Shown one piece after another: positions 33,849-42,590 of a stretch of DNA of 64,000 nt. Origin of the DNA: Candidatus Ferrigenium altingense. Its GTDB lineage: Bacteria > Pseudomonadota > Gammaproteobacteria > Burkholderiales > Gallionellaceae. The stretch covers positions 124,001 to 188,000 of the forward strand of contig JAHRYS010000004.1 of the NCBI GenBank assembly GCA_020621985.1, in the 5' to 3' direction. The notes under the pieces were generated by a model. It had not been told where the DNA came from. It ran no database searches and saw nothing but the letters and a program-made list of their open reading frames with translations. The stretch's first letter is position 1. Every line of letters starts with the position of its first letter. A program made the translations under genes and the position numbers.

Positions 33849-34750
33849 ATTTCGCGGCAGTCGGTGCGTTCGTGCTGATCCTCGGCGCGCTGCTGATCGG
33901 CGGCGTATTGTGGCTTTCCAGCGGCAAGTCTTACCGCAAGGCCTATGACACTTACCTGATATACATGAGCGAATCGGTGTCCGGCCTGAGCCTGGATGCC
34001 CCGGTACGCTATCGCGGCGTGCAGGTCGGCGGCGTGCGCCGCATCGCGCTCGCGCCGGGCAACGCCGAGCTGGTGCAGCTTACTCTGGACATCGAACACG
34101 GCACGCCGGTGAAGCAGGATACCGTGGCGACGCTACGGGTGCAGGGACTGACCGGCATCGCCCATGTCGAGCTTTCCGGCGACAGCCGCGACGCGCCTCC
34201 GCTGCAACCCGGCCCCGGCGAGAAGTACCCGGTAATCCGCACCGGGCCGTCGCTGATGCTGCGTCTGGACACCGCAGTCACCGCGCTGCTCACCAACCTC
34301 AACCGCAGCAGCGAGAGCGTCAACGCGCTGCTGGACGAGGAAAACCGCGTCGCGCTGCGCCGCATACTGGCCAACCTGGAGCGCCTGTCGGGCACACTCG
34401 CGGCGCATGCCGGTGAAATCGACGCCGGGCTGTCCCGCGCCTCGCGCACCGTGAAAAATACTGAGCAGCTGACCGCGCTCGCGAGCGCCGAGCTGCCGCA
34501 ACTGCTCCAGCGTATCCAGCGCAGTACCGATGCCTTCGACCGGATGGCCAATGAAACCGCGCGTGCCGGATCAAGCACCGCAAGCACCATTGAGAGCGTG
34601 CGTGCCGAAGCCCTGCCCGAAGCGCGCCAGGCGATCACCGAGCTGCGCGAACTCACCGCCTCGCTGCGCCGCTTCAGCGAGACATTGGAACGCAATCCCG
34701 GCATGCTGCTGCAGGGCCGGCCCAACTTGCCGCCCGGACCGGGTGAATGA
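33833..34750 (+). CDS. MlaD/MCE family substrate-binding protein
   Basis: A 305-residue periplasmic MCE-domain protein anchored by one N-terminal helix (VGAFVLILGALLIGGVLWLS). The MCE domain (about 38-120) has SGLSLDAPVRYRGVQVGGV and VRVQGLTGIAHVELSG-type sequence (RVQGLTGIAHVELSG). A long helical segment (about 150-290) with heptad-like LLTNLNRSSESVNALLDEEN and RILANLERLSGTL follows, as in longer MlaD homologues that form periplasmic tubes. GGGGAG lies six bases before the ATG at 33833. It overlaps the ATPase gene by 16 bases. Confidence 0.92.
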   Translation: MESKVNFAAVGAFVLILGALLIGGVLWLSSGKSYRKAYDTYLIYMSESVSGLSLDAPVRYRGVQVGGVRRIALAPGNAELVQLTLDIEHGTPVKQDTVATLRVQGLTGIAHVELSGDSRDAPPLQPGPGEKYPVIRTGPSLMLRLDTAVTALLTNLNRSSESVNALLDEENRVALRRILANLERLSGTLAAHAGEIDAGLSRASRTVKNTEQLTALASAELPQLLQRIQRSTDAFDRMANETARAGSSTASTIESVRAEALPEARQAITELRELTASLRRFSETLERNPGMLLQGRPNLPPGPGE

Positions 34751-34772
34751 TTTCCTCATGAAGGAGTTGCCA

Positions 34773-35414
34773 ATGACATCGAACCGCCTCGTTTGGCACA
34801 TGCGGCGTGCCGCCTTCGCCCTCGCGGTGATCCTGCTCGGCGGCTGCTCGTCACTGCTGCCCCCCCCGCCCCCGCCGGACAACATCTACCTGCTCGATGC
34901 CAATCTGCCCTCGATACCGGTTCGTTCCGCACCAGCGACGCAGCACCAGATCGTGCTCGCGGTCGGCATGCCGCGCGCGCGCGCCGGCTTTGACACCGCA
35001 CAGATGGTCTGGGTGCGCCAAGCGCACGGGCTCGAGGTGTACTCGCGCAACCGCTGGGCGGACACGCCGGCGCGCATGCTTGCGCCGCTGCTTGTCCAGA
35101 CACTGGAACGCTCCGGTGCGTTCCACGCGGTGGTACCGACACCTTCCGCGGTATCGGCCACGCTGCGCCTCGATACGGAAATCATCCGGCTGCAGCAGGA
35201 TTTCAGCGTGCGGCCAAGCCGGGTGCAGTTCACGCTCAACGCGCAACTGATCGACATCGGCACGCGGCGGGTAATCGCCAGCGCGGAGTTCGACGAGACC
35301 GAGAATGCCGCAACCGAGGATGCCTATGGCGGCGTGCGCGCCGCTAACCTGGCACTGGAGCGCCTGCTCGTCAGGCTCGCTGCCTTCTGCGCCGAGCACG
35401 CGCCCCCGCCCTGA
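34773..35414 (+). CDS. ABC-type transport auxiliary lipoprotein (PqiC/DUF330-like)
   Basis: A 213-residue outer-membrane lipoprotein that closes the MCE transport operon, comparable to PqiC in Pqi systems. The signal peptide carries lipobox LLGGC (Cys26 or nearby). DNIYLLDA near the N terminus and GLEVYSRNRWADTPARMLAP match the ABC_trans_aux family. The ATG at 34773 is set by AAGGAG six bases upstream; an earlier ATG at 34758 and longer frames are not supported. The presence of this lipoprotein suggests the system works as a bridge to the outer membrane without a soluble MlaC. Confidence 0.88.
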   Translation: MTSNRLVWHMRRAAFALAVILLGGCSSLLPPPPPPDNIYLLDANLPSIPVRSAPATQHQIVLAVGMPRARAGFDTAQMVWVRQAHGLEVYSRNRWADTPARMLAPLLVQTLERSGAFHAVVPTPSAVSATLRLDTEIIRLQQDFSVRPSRVQFTLNAQLIDIGTRRVIASAEFDETENAATEDAYGGVRAANLALERLLVRLAAFCAEHAPPP

Positions 35415-35458
35415 CTGCGCGCCTCAATGAAGTAGCTTGTTGGCACGAAACAACAACT

Positions 35459-36661
35459 CTACCAGCCCGATTCTCTTTCCGGCGTCGCAGAAATCCTGTG
35501 GATACTCAAGTCGGCGCCGTTGAATTCTTCTTCCGCATCGAGGCGGATGCCGACCAGCTTTTTCAGCACGCCATACACCGCATAGCCACCCGCAAAGGCG
35601 ATCCCCACGCCGAGCAAGGTGCCGCACAATTGCGCCATGAAGCTCACGCCGCCGATGCCGCCGAATGCCTTGAGGCCGAAGATGCCGGCGGCGATTCCGC
35701 CCCATGCGCCGCACAAACCGTGCAGCGGCCACACGCCGAGCACGTCGTCGATCTTCCAGCGGTTCTGCGTCAGCGTGAACATCACCACGAACAACCCACC
35801 CGCTACGCCGCCGACCAGCAATGCGCCGATCGGGTGCATCAGGTCTGAACCGGCGCAGATCGCCACCAGCCCGGCCAGCGGGCCGTTATGCACGAAGCCG
35901 GGATCGTTCTTGCCTGCCCATAGCGCAGCCAATGTGCCGCCCACCATCGCCATCAGCGAATTGACCGCGACCAGGCCGCTGATCTTGGTGATTTCCTGCG
36001 CCGACATGACGTTGAAGCCGAACCAGCCCACCGTGAGTATCCACGCGCCCAACGCGAGGAACGGGATGCTGGAGGGCGGATGCGCGGCGACGCGCCCTTC
36101 CTTGCTGTAGCGCCCGCGCCGCGCGCCGAGCAGCAGCACCGCCGCCAAGGCGATCCAGCCGCCCACCGCATGCACCACCACCGAGCCGGCGAAGTCATGG
36201 AACGGCGCGCCGAACGATGCGGTCAGCCATTCCTGCACGCCGAAGCGGCCATTCCATGCGATGCCCTCGAAGATCGGATAGACAAAGCCGACCAGCATGA
36301 AGGTGGCGGCCAGTTGCGGGTTGAAGCGCGCGCGCTCGGCGATGCCGCCGGAAACGATCGCGGGAATGGCGGCCGCGAAAGTCAGCAGGAAGAAAAATTT
36401 CACCAGATCGTAGCCGCTCTTTTGCGCCAGTTGTTCCGCGCCGGTGAAAAAATGCACGCCGTAAGCAAGGCCGTAGCCGATGAAGAAATACGCCACGGTG
36501 GAGACGGCAAAATCGGCCAGGATTTTGACCAGCGCGTTCACCTGGTTTTTCTTGCGCACCGTGCCCAGTTCCAGAAAAGCGAAGCCGGCATGCATCGCCA
36601 GTACCATGATTGCGCCGAGCAACACAAACAGGACGTCATTGCCGTATTTCAGGTTTTCCAT
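35459..36661 (-). CDS. amtB: Ammonium transporter (Amt family)
   Basis: A 400-residue inner-membrane ammonium channel with eleven predicted helices. The conserved Asp and pore His are in FHDFAGSVVVHAVGG, the second pore His is in WPLHGLCGAWGGIAAGIFG, and the family segment GFAFLELGTVRKKNQVNAL is at the N terminus. There is no cleavable signal peptide. No glnK gene is adjacent, which is unusual because amtB is often paired with glnK. The cytoplasmic C-terminal tail (about 25 residues) keeps an acidic EEEFNGADLSIH segment that could contact a PII protein. Confidence 0.93.
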   Translation of the reverse strand: MENLKYGNDVLFVLLGAIMVLAMHAGFAFLELGTVRKKNQVNALVKILADFAVSTVAYFFIGYGLAYGVHFFTGAEQLAQKSGYDLVKFFFLLTFAAAIPAIVSGGIAERARFNPQLAATFMLVGFVYPIFEGIAWNGRFGVQEWLTASFGAPFHDFAGSVVVHAVGGWIALAAVLLLGARRGRYSKEGRVAAHPPSSIPFLALGAWILTVGWFGFNVMSAQEITKISGLVAVNSLMAMVGGTLAALWAGKNDPGFVHNGPLAGLVAICAGSDLMHPIGALLVGGVAGGLFVVMFTLTQNRWKIDDVLGVWPLHGLCGAWGGIAAGIFGLKAFGGIGGVSFMAQLCGTLLGVGIAFAGGYAVYGVLKKLVGIRLDAEEEFNGADLSIHRISATPERESGW

Positions 36662-36839
36662 GCTTTTCTCCTTAGTTGTGTACCCAAGAGGGTATGCAAG
36701 ATACGTTCCACAACGCCAACAGACTGATAATCAAAAGCAAAGCAGGAATGCGTCAACCGAAAATCGCCTTACGCAAGAGAAGTTGGTGCGCTTTATCGCC
36801 GGTTTGCACCAGCACGGTGCGTTTAACCTAAAAAGCACT

Positions 36840-36920
36840 TCACTACGAAGAACACGAAGATTTTTCATAGGGCGATCGGCATTCTCGACAGAACCTTCTG
36901 TTTCTCTTCGCGTTCTTCGT
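36840..36920. repeat. Degenerate ACGAAGAACACGAAGA inverted repeat
   Basis: CTACGAAGAACACGAAGA near 36843-36860 faces TCTTCGCGTTCTTCG near 36905-36919. It is a decayed relative of the perfect repeat at 10317-10394. Confidence 0.6.
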
Positions 36921-36984
36921 TAACCAGCCACTTGGCGAAGGTTCTTTGGTCGCCTAGTGGAATGGCTAGTAGTTCTATCAGCCC
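36921..36984. repeat. Copy 2 of the AACCAGCCACTTGG palindromic repeat
   Basis: TAACCAGCCACTTGGC matches the copy at 62644 over its first 16 bases, then both continue with a variable hairpin (here GGCGA paired with TCGCC) and share GG-ATGGCT and TATCAGC at the end. The outer stem is CCAGCCA with TGGCTAG. Confidence 0.7.
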
Positions 36985-37017
36985 TTCGTGGTTGGCTACC
37001 GTTTTATGGTTTAAGCG

Positions 37018-37560
37018 CTAACGCCAGCCGTTGAGGTGTTTCTCCAGCCAGAACAGGCCGACGATGGTTTTGCTGTCGTTGATTTTTCCTTGCCTGATCC
37101 ACTCCATCGCTTCGGCAAGCGATAACTCGAACACTTCGAGAAATTCGCCGTCGTCGAGTTGGCGGCCTTGATGGGTGAGGCCGCGCGCCAGAAAATACTC
37201 GATGTGTTCGTCGGCATAGCCGATGCACGGCCAAGTGGTGGCAAGGTGCGTCCACTCGCCGGCGACATAACCGGTTTCTTCCAGCAGTTCGCGCTGTGCC
37301 GTGCGCAGGATATCTTCACTGGGGTCGATCTTGCCTGCCGGGATTTCGATGAACTCGCGCTGCGGCGCGTAGCGGAATTGGCGCTCCATCACCAGCTTGC
37401 CGTTATCCAGCAACGCCAGCACCGCGACCGCGCCGGGATGGACGATGTATTCGCGGGTGTGCACCTGGCCGTCCGGCAGGCGCGCATGATCCTTGCGCAC
37501 CTTGATGAAGCTGCCGTCGTACATCAAGGCCGTATCCAGGCGGGTTTCTTTCAAGTCCAC
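37018..37560 (-). CDS. NUDIX hydrolase, ADP-ribose pyrophosphatase-like
   Basis: A 180-residue NUDIX enzyme. The full box (G-x5-E-x7-R-E-x2-E-E-x-G) is present, from GKIDPSE to RELLEETGY. Upstream EFIEIPAG and the N-terminal GSFIKVRKDHARLPDG are typical of the ADP-ribose pyrophosphatase group (NudF-like), and the length is right. It should hydrolyse ADP-ribose or a similar nucleoside diphosphate derivative. It is the last gene of a run of minus-strand genes and lies 58 bases after the FapA-type gene. Confidence 0.9.
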   Translation of the reverse strand: MDLKETRLDTALMYDGSFIKVRKDHARLPDGQVHTREYIVHPGAVAVLALLDNGKLVMERQFRYAPQREFIEIPAGKIDPSEDILRTAQRELLEETGYVAGEWTHLATTWPCIGYADEHIEYFLARGLTHQGRQLDDGEFLEVFELSLAEAMEWIRQGKINDSKTIVGLFWLEKHLNGWR

Positions 37561-37618
37561 GGCAATTCCCTGCGCAATAAAAAAGTAGTTCAGCCGTTTT
37601 TAGAAAAAAAACGCAAAA

Positions 37619-39574
37619 TCATTGCTTGAATGTCCAGCCGACCGAACCCGAATCCTCCGAAAATATCCGCGCCTTATGGCTATCCACTTTCTGCAAGATG
37701 GCCCTGATGTCGGAACCCGGCATACCGGTAAAAATATCTGCGCCATTAGTGGATTTCATTGTTTGGCCGGTGGTTTGGCCGGTAATTTTATCGATGACGC
37801 AGGAGATGTCGCCCCCCATTGCGTCCCGCTCGCGCGTGGCAGATACAAGCTCCTCTTCGGATTCCTTAACCGAAAGGTCGAGCGCGCTGATTTCAGCATT
37901 GAGCTTCGCGATCTGATTGGTCACCTTGGCGTTTTTTTCCACCAGTTTTCGCCAGTTGCCGGCCTGTTCTGCCGTCAGCTTGATTGCGCCGCTTTTGATC
38001 CTTTCATGCAACGCCAGATATTTCGCGAACTCCTGGTCAGATTTCAGCGACTCGATTTCCTGTACCTTGGCTTTGCTGTTTTCCTGCGCCTCGACAATTC
38101 TCTTTTGCAATGTTGCGATGTGCTGGTCAAATCCAGACAAGTCAGGAATCAGCACCGTTACCAAAGACTCCCTGCCCCTGCATTCATCGGCGGAGATGAT
38201 CTTGATTTTTTCGGCCGCAATCAAGCACCCCTCGATGACATCGATAATCACTTCATCGGCGATGATTTCACAGTTCACCGCACGTTCGATACGGACAATT
38301 TTGCCGATGATCGTGCTGAGCTCGCAGTAATGAACCGTTACTTCCCCGTCGCGTGCGCAAACCATGGCGCGCGAGACACCCTTGCCCAAGGTGACATTTC
38401 CGCCCTGAGACTCTATCCGCCCGCCCGCCACATTGCCGGCAATGGAGATGTTGCCGCCTCGCGAAATCACATTGCCAAAAACATCTGAAAAGAACGTCAT
38501 ATGCTTGCCCTTCACCGTGCATCCTTCCTGCACCTCGCCATGCTCGATAAATTCATCTACATCCAATTTCAAGTCGCCTGTCGTCTTGGCGCTGACCCCC
38601 CCTGTGGTTTCAATTTTCTCAACGACTGAAATACTGTTCAATTGTTCATCATGCATGATGAAACCATCCAGCGCAGACACGATATACTCGCCATCAGCCG
38701 CCTGCTCCACGGACGTTCCCGCCAATGCAAGCGCGTACAGATCCACATCTTTCGGCATTTTTGGCTCAATGACCTCGCCCGTCACCTTGTAGCCCGGTTT
38801 ACCGAGCACTCTCGGGATTTTTTTGAGAAGGTGCTTTCCTTTGGCGACTTGCGGGAAACGATTTTTGAATGTCCTCAAGTCGGCCTTGCCATCCCGCAAA
38901 ATCTTGGGGGAATTATCGCGGTGCAAACCGGAAAACACTTCCTGAATTTCGGCGTCACGCCCGGCCTTGGGTTCAAGATGCCATGCAATCGTCATGCGAC
39001 CGGATGTGCCGCTTGCGATGGCCTGGCGCACGACGTCCGCGTCGATGCCGAATTTCACCTCTTTCAGCCACATGTCGGCGACAAACTCATCGAAATCCAG
39101 CTTTGTCGGCACTTGCCTGGCTTTACTCACATATCCGGTAACTGGCCGAATACCGTCTTCACCCGGCTCACCGTAAACCGGCTCATCATAAATCTCCTCG
39201 AGGCTGACCGGCTCAAAAACATATTCGGCGCGGTTCCCTCCTTCAAGCAACTTCACTGCGCGGTAAAGCGTCTGGTGCTGCGGCAAAAACCGGATAATTT
39301 TCGCGGCAATTTTTACCTCGGCGCTTTTGCCCTGCATCGCCGCTGGCCAGTCGGCGTCATAAAGCAGCTTGAGGAAAGCGGCATAGTCCAAGCCGGAAAA
39401 CCGCATCCCTCCGGCAAACAAGCGATTGACGAAAAGCTCAAATCCTCCGATCACCAGCGCCAGTGCACGCAGGTCAATAATCACGCCCTCCGGTCGTATG
39501 GAGACAAAACCGGGGAGCATCAACTCCTCTTGCGGAGTATCGGAGGGATCACCTGGCAAATCGGTTGATGTCAT
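37619..39574 (-). CDS. FapA/DUF342-type protein
   Basis: A 651-residue protein of the flagellar assembly protein A (DUF342) family. The middle carries stacked beta-strand repeats characteristic of the fold: NVISRGGNISIAGNVAGG, RIESQGGNVTLGKGVS, then EIIADEVIIDVIEG. A C-terminal coiled coil (about 485-585: IATLQKRIVEAQENSKAKVQ) and a family-typical N-terminal wing with a KADLRTFKNRFPQVAKG segment surround it. FapA proteins are implicated in flagellar or surface assembly but the mechanism is poorly known. No flagellar gene is in this window, so its role here is open. It starts at ATG 39574. Confidence 0.85.
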   Translation of the reverse strand: MTSTDLPGDPSDTPQEELMLPGFVSIRPEGVIIDLRALALVIGGFELFVNRLFAGGMRFSGLDYAAFLKLLYDADWPAAMQGKSAEVKIAAKIIRFLPQHQTLYRAVKLLEGGNRAEYVFEPVSLEEIYDEPVYGEPGEDGIRPVTGYVSKARQVPTKLDFDEFVADMWLKEVKFGIDADVVRQAIASGTSGRMTIAWHLEPKAGRDAEIQEVFSGLHRDNSPKILRDGKADLRTFKNRFPQVAKGKHLLKKIPRVLGKPGYKVTGEVIEPKMPKDVDLYALALAGTSVEQAADGEYIVSALDGFIMHDEQLNSISVVEKIETTGGVSAKTTGDLKLDVDEFIEHGEVQEGCTVKGKHMTFFSDVFGNVISRGGNISIAGNVAGGRIESQGGNVTLGKGVSRAMVCARDGEVTVHYCELSTIIGKIVRIERAVNCEIIADEVIIDVIEGCLIAAEKIKIISADECRGRESLVTVLIPDLSGFDQHIATLQKRIVEAQENSKAKVQEIESLKSDQEFAKYLALHERIKSGAIKLTAEQAGNWRKLVEKNAKVTNQIAKLNAEISALDLSVKESEEELVSATRERDAMGGDISCVIDKITGQTTGQTMKSTNGADIFTGMPGSDIRAILQKVDSHKARIFSEDSGSVGWTFKQ

Positions 39575-39612
39575 TTCGCATCCTTAATCTTATAAATAAA
39601 TATCATAAAACA

Positions 39613-40518
39613 TCAGCTCTTCTTTACCACCTGCATCGCGGTGGCGACCAGTCCGGCGATATCGGCGGCGTTGCCGGGCAGGATCATGGTATTGCCCTGC
39701 TTCGCGATATTACCAAAGGCATCGACAAATCTTTCGGCTACTTTGAGATTGACGGCGACCAGGCCGCCTTCACTCTGAATCGCGTTGGCGACCACTTTGA
39801 TCGATTCGGCGGTGGCGTTGGCGACCAGCAGCAGTGCTTCAGCCTCGCCTTGGGCATTGTTGATCGCGGCTTGCCGGGTGCCTTCCGATTCGCGAATCGA
39901 AGCGGTCATCTTGCCTTCGGCGAGATTGATTTCTTCCTGTTTCTTGCCTTCCGATTGGGCGATCAGCGCGCGCTTTTCGCGCTCGGCGGTGATTTGTTTC
40001 TGCATCGAGGCGAGCACTTGTGCGGGCGGGGTGATGTCCTTGATTTCATAGCGCAGCACCTTCACTCCCCAGTTCGGGCTGGCTTCGTCGAGCGCGAATA
40101 CCACCGTACGGTTGATCGCATCGCGGTCTTCCAGCAGTTTATCGAGGTCGCGCTTGCCGCATTCCGAGCGCAGCGCGGTCTGAGCAAGCATGGTGATGGC
40201 GGCGAGGTAATTCGACGTGCCATAGCTGGCGCGTGCGGCGTCGGTGATCTGGTAATACAGCACGCCGTCCACTTGCACCTGGGTGTTGTCGCGCGTGATG
40301 CAGACCTGCGGGGCAATGTCGATAGGAAACTCGGTCAGGCGGTGGCGGTAGGCGACGCGATCCATGAATGGGATGACGATACTCAGGCCGGGCTCCAGCG
40401 TCCTGTTGTATTTACCGAACCGCTCGATCACCCACGCGTTTTGTTGCGGCACGATCTTGATCGACTGAAAGGCCAGAATGACCGCAAAGATTCCCAACCC
40501 GATGACAAACATATCCAT
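39613..40518 (-). CDS. SPFH/stomatin-type membrane protease scaffold (QmcA-like)
   Basis: A 301-residue SPFH protein with one N-terminal membrane segment (MFVIGLGIFAVILAFQSI). The SPFH core has KIVPQQNAWVIERFGKYNRT, FMDRVAYRHRLTEFPIDIAP and RYEIKDITPP. A long helical tail (ITAEREKRALIAQSEGKKQE) allows ring formation. Paired with the NfeD gene downstream it forms the common SPFH-NfeD module linked to membrane microdomains and protease control. The two genes are 27 bases apart. Confidence 0.94.
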   Translation of the reverse strand: MDMFVIGLGIFAVILAFQSIKIVPQQNAWVIERFGKYNRTLEPGLSIVIPFMDRVAYRHRLTEFPIDIAPQVCITRDNTQVQVDGVLYYQITDAARASYGTSNYLAAITMLAQTALRSECGKRDLDKLLEDRDAINRTVVFALDEASPNWGVKVLRYEIKDITPPAQVLASMQKQITAEREKRALIAQSEGKKQEEINLAEGKMTASIRESEGTRQAAINNAQGEAEALLLVANATAESIKVVANAIQSEGGLVAVNLKVAERFVDAFGNIAKQGNTMILPGNAADIAGLVATAMQVVKKS

Positions 40519-40545
40519 GTTTTTCTCCTCCGCTCAGTGACTAAG

Positions 40546-40962
40546 CTACTCGATAATCAAACGGGTTCCGACGATTTCCTTGATGCGCCATGCCTGCCGG
40601 GCTGCGTCCGTCGCCGTTTCACCCGCCAGCTCGGCATCCCATTCTGCGCCGCGATAGCTGACACGGGCATGGCGTTCGTCCGACCAACTTACGACGCGCA
40701 CGGTCTGGCCGATGTCGTTGGCGAAGTTGGCGTTTTCATGCGGGCGGACGTGTTGTTTATTCCAGCGATAGATACCTGCAACGCTCGCCGAACACAGCGC
40801 TGCCGCAACGGCGGCCTGCCCGCTCCAACTCACACCCATATACGCAACGATGCCTGCAACCGCCAGCCCGAATGCGACAGCAATCAGATAGAACGTGCCG
40901 CTGGACATTTCGGCGATCACCAGCACCAGCGCCACCAACCACCATATCCAATATGCTTCCAT
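40546..40962 (-). CDS. NfeD family membrane protein
   Basis: A 138-residue NfeD1b-type protein with three to four membrane segments in the first 75 residues (WIWWLVALVLVIAEMSSGTF; AAVAAALCSASVAGIYRW) and a C-terminal OB-fold (IGQTVRVVSW, RHARVSYRGAEWDAEL, IKEIVGTRLIIE). It precedes and partners the SPFH protein. Together they are a frequent two-gene unit, although the biochemical function of NfeD is not settled. Confidence 0.93.
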   Translation of the reverse strand: MEAYWIWWLVALVLVIAEMSSGTFYLIAVAFGLAVAGIVAYMGVSWSGQAAVAAALCSASVAGIYRWNKQHVRPHENANFANDIGQTVRVVSWSDERHARVSYRGAEWDAELAGETATDAARQAWRIKEIVGTRLIIE

Positions 40963-41022
40963 CTCGACACCTCGCTGTTTTCAAACGGGTACATTTTGCC
41001 ATGTAATTCGGGAGCACAGACA

Positions 41023-41049
41023 AAAACTCCCGCACGCGGCGGGAGTTTT
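41023..41049 (-). terminator. Terminator after the nuo operon
   Basis: AAAACTCCCGC-acgcg-GCGGGAGTTTT is a perfect 11-bp stem with T-rich ends on both strands, 26 bases downstream of the nuoN stop and upstream of nfeD. Confidence 0.95.
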
Positions 41050-41074
41050 GGTGCGGTCATGATTACAGGCTGGT

Positions 41075-42526
41075 TTAATGCAGCAGCAACGATTGCTGCA
41101 CCGACACGGCACAAACCGACATCAGCGTGCCGGGCAACAGGCCGAGCAACAACACGCCCAGTCCATTTACGCTCAGCAGAAACGCCGAATCCGAGCCGAT
41201 ATCAATCGGCGCGTGGCTTTCCGGCGCGTCGAAATACATCAGCTTGACGATGCGCAGGTAGTAGAACGCACCGATCAGCGAGAACAATACCGCGACGACG
41301 GCCAGCCAGATGTGCCCCGCCTGCACCACGGCGTTTAGCACCGAGAATTTTGCATAGAAGCCGACGGTAGGAGGCACCCCGGCCATGGAAAACATCAGCA
41401 GCAGCATCATGAAGGCGAGCCACGGGCTGCGCTGGTTGAGTCCCTTGAAGTCATTGAGGGTATCGGCCTCGAAGCCTTCACGCGACAGCAGCATGATCAT
41501 GCCGAACGCACCGAGCGACATCAGCGCATAAATCACTGTGTAGAACATTGCTGCACCGTAGCCTTCGATGCCGCCGCTAAGCAGGCCGAGCAGCATGAAA
41601 CCCATATGCGCGATGGTGGAGTAGGCGAACATGCGCTTGAGGTTGGTTTGCGCGATCGCGGTGATGTTGCCGAGCGCCATCGAGGCGATGGCAAGGATGA
41701 TCAACATGCCGGACCAGTGTTGCACCAGCGGCTGCAACCCTTCGACCAGGATGCGCGAAACAAAGGCAAAGGCGGCGAGTTTTGGCGCCGAGCCGATCAG
41801 CATGGTCATCGCGGTGGGCGCACCGTGATACACGTCCGGCACCCACATGTGGAACGGCACCACGCCGAGCTTGAAGGCCAGGCCGGAGACCACGAACACC
41901 AGACCGAACACCAGCAGATCCTTGTCCGCTGCGCCCGACTTGATTGCGCTTGACACTGCACCCAGTTCCAGCGAGCCGGTCGCGCCGTACAGCATGGACA
42001 TGCCGTACAGCAGCAGGCCGGAAGCCAGCGCGCCGAGGATGAAATACTTCATCGCGGCTTCGGTGGCGACGGCGGAATCGCGCTGCAAAGCGACCATCGC
42101 ATACAGGCTCAGCGAGAGCACTTCCAGGCCGAGATACAGGGTGAGGAAATGGTTGGCGGAGATCATCACCATCATGCCGAGCGTGGCGAACAGGGCCAGC
42201 ACCATGAATTCGCCGCTGAACAAGCCGCGCACGGTGAGATACTGGCGCGAATATATCAGCATCATCGATATCGCCAGATAGGTCAGCAGCTTCAGCACAT
42301 CGGACATCAGGTCGTCCACGAACATGTTGTGGAAGGCATACACCACGCCGTTCTCGTGCGTGCCGACGGTAATCAGCGAACAGCCCAGCAGGGTGAGTTG
42401 CACCAGCAGGTAGGTGACCAGCCTGCCGCTTTGCTTGATCAGCAAATCCGCAATCAGGATCACACACGCCATGACCAGCATAAAAATTTCTGCGCCGGCC
42501 GGCATCAAATTAGTCATCAAATCCAT
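41075..42526 (-). CDS. nuoN: NADH-quinone oxidoreductase subunit N
   Basis: The antiporter-like membrane subunit NuoN of complex I, 483 residues. The ATG at 42526 is preferred over a GTG two codons upstream because GAGG lies five bases before it. Typical NuoN sequences include [20 protein letters not shown] and [20 protein letters not shown], with the proton-channel lysine near the HxWxPDxYxGAP motif, and [16 protein letters not shown]. About fourteen membrane segments. It is the last gene of the operon and a strong terminator follows. Confidence 0.96.
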   Translation of the reverse strand: MDLMTNLMPAGAEIFMLVMACVILIADLLIKQSGRLVTYLLVQLTLLGCSLITVGTHENGVVYAFHNMFVDDLMSDVLKLLTYLAISMMLIYSRQYLTVRGLFSGEFMVLALFATLGMMVMISANHFLTLYLGLEVLSLSLYAMVALQRDSAVATEAAMKYFILGALASGLLLYGMSMLYGATGSLELGAVSSAIKSGAADKDLLVFGLVFVVSGLAFKLGVVPFHMWVPDVYHGAPTAMTMLIGSAPKLAAFAFVSRILVEGLQPLVQHWSGMLIILAIASMALGNITAIAQTNLKRMFAYSTIAHMGFMLLGLLSGGIEGYGAAMFYTVIYALMSLGAFGMIMLLSREGFEADTLNDFKGLNQRSPWLAFMMLLLMFSMAGVPPTVGFYAKFSVLNAVVQAGHIWLAVVAVLFSLIGAFYYLRIVKLMYFDAPESHAPIDIGSDSAFLLSVNGLGVLLLGLLPGTLMSVCAVSVQQSLLLH

Positions 42527-42566
42527 ATACACCTCAAAATCTGCTGCAAAAATACGGGGCTGTTTT

Positions 42567-42590
42567 GGGCAATTCGCGAATTGTCCCTAC
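42567..42590. repeat. TGTAGGGACAATTCGCG-type palindrome at the nuoM stop
   Basis: GGGCAATTCGCGAATTGTCCC (42567-42587) is a near-perfect palindrome centred on AATTCGCGAATT. The next bases TACA extend it to TGTAGGGACAATTCG on the minus strand, whose TAG is the nuoM stop. Confidence 0.8.

Larger units (their letters stand above)
36662..37017. other. 356-base intergenic region with two diverged repeats
   Basis: No gene was found. It holds a degenerate copy of the ACGAAGAACACGAAGA repeat (36840-36920) and a copy of the AACCAGCCACTTGG repeat (36921-36984). The amtB promoter should be in the part near 36662-36760. Confidence 0.5.
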
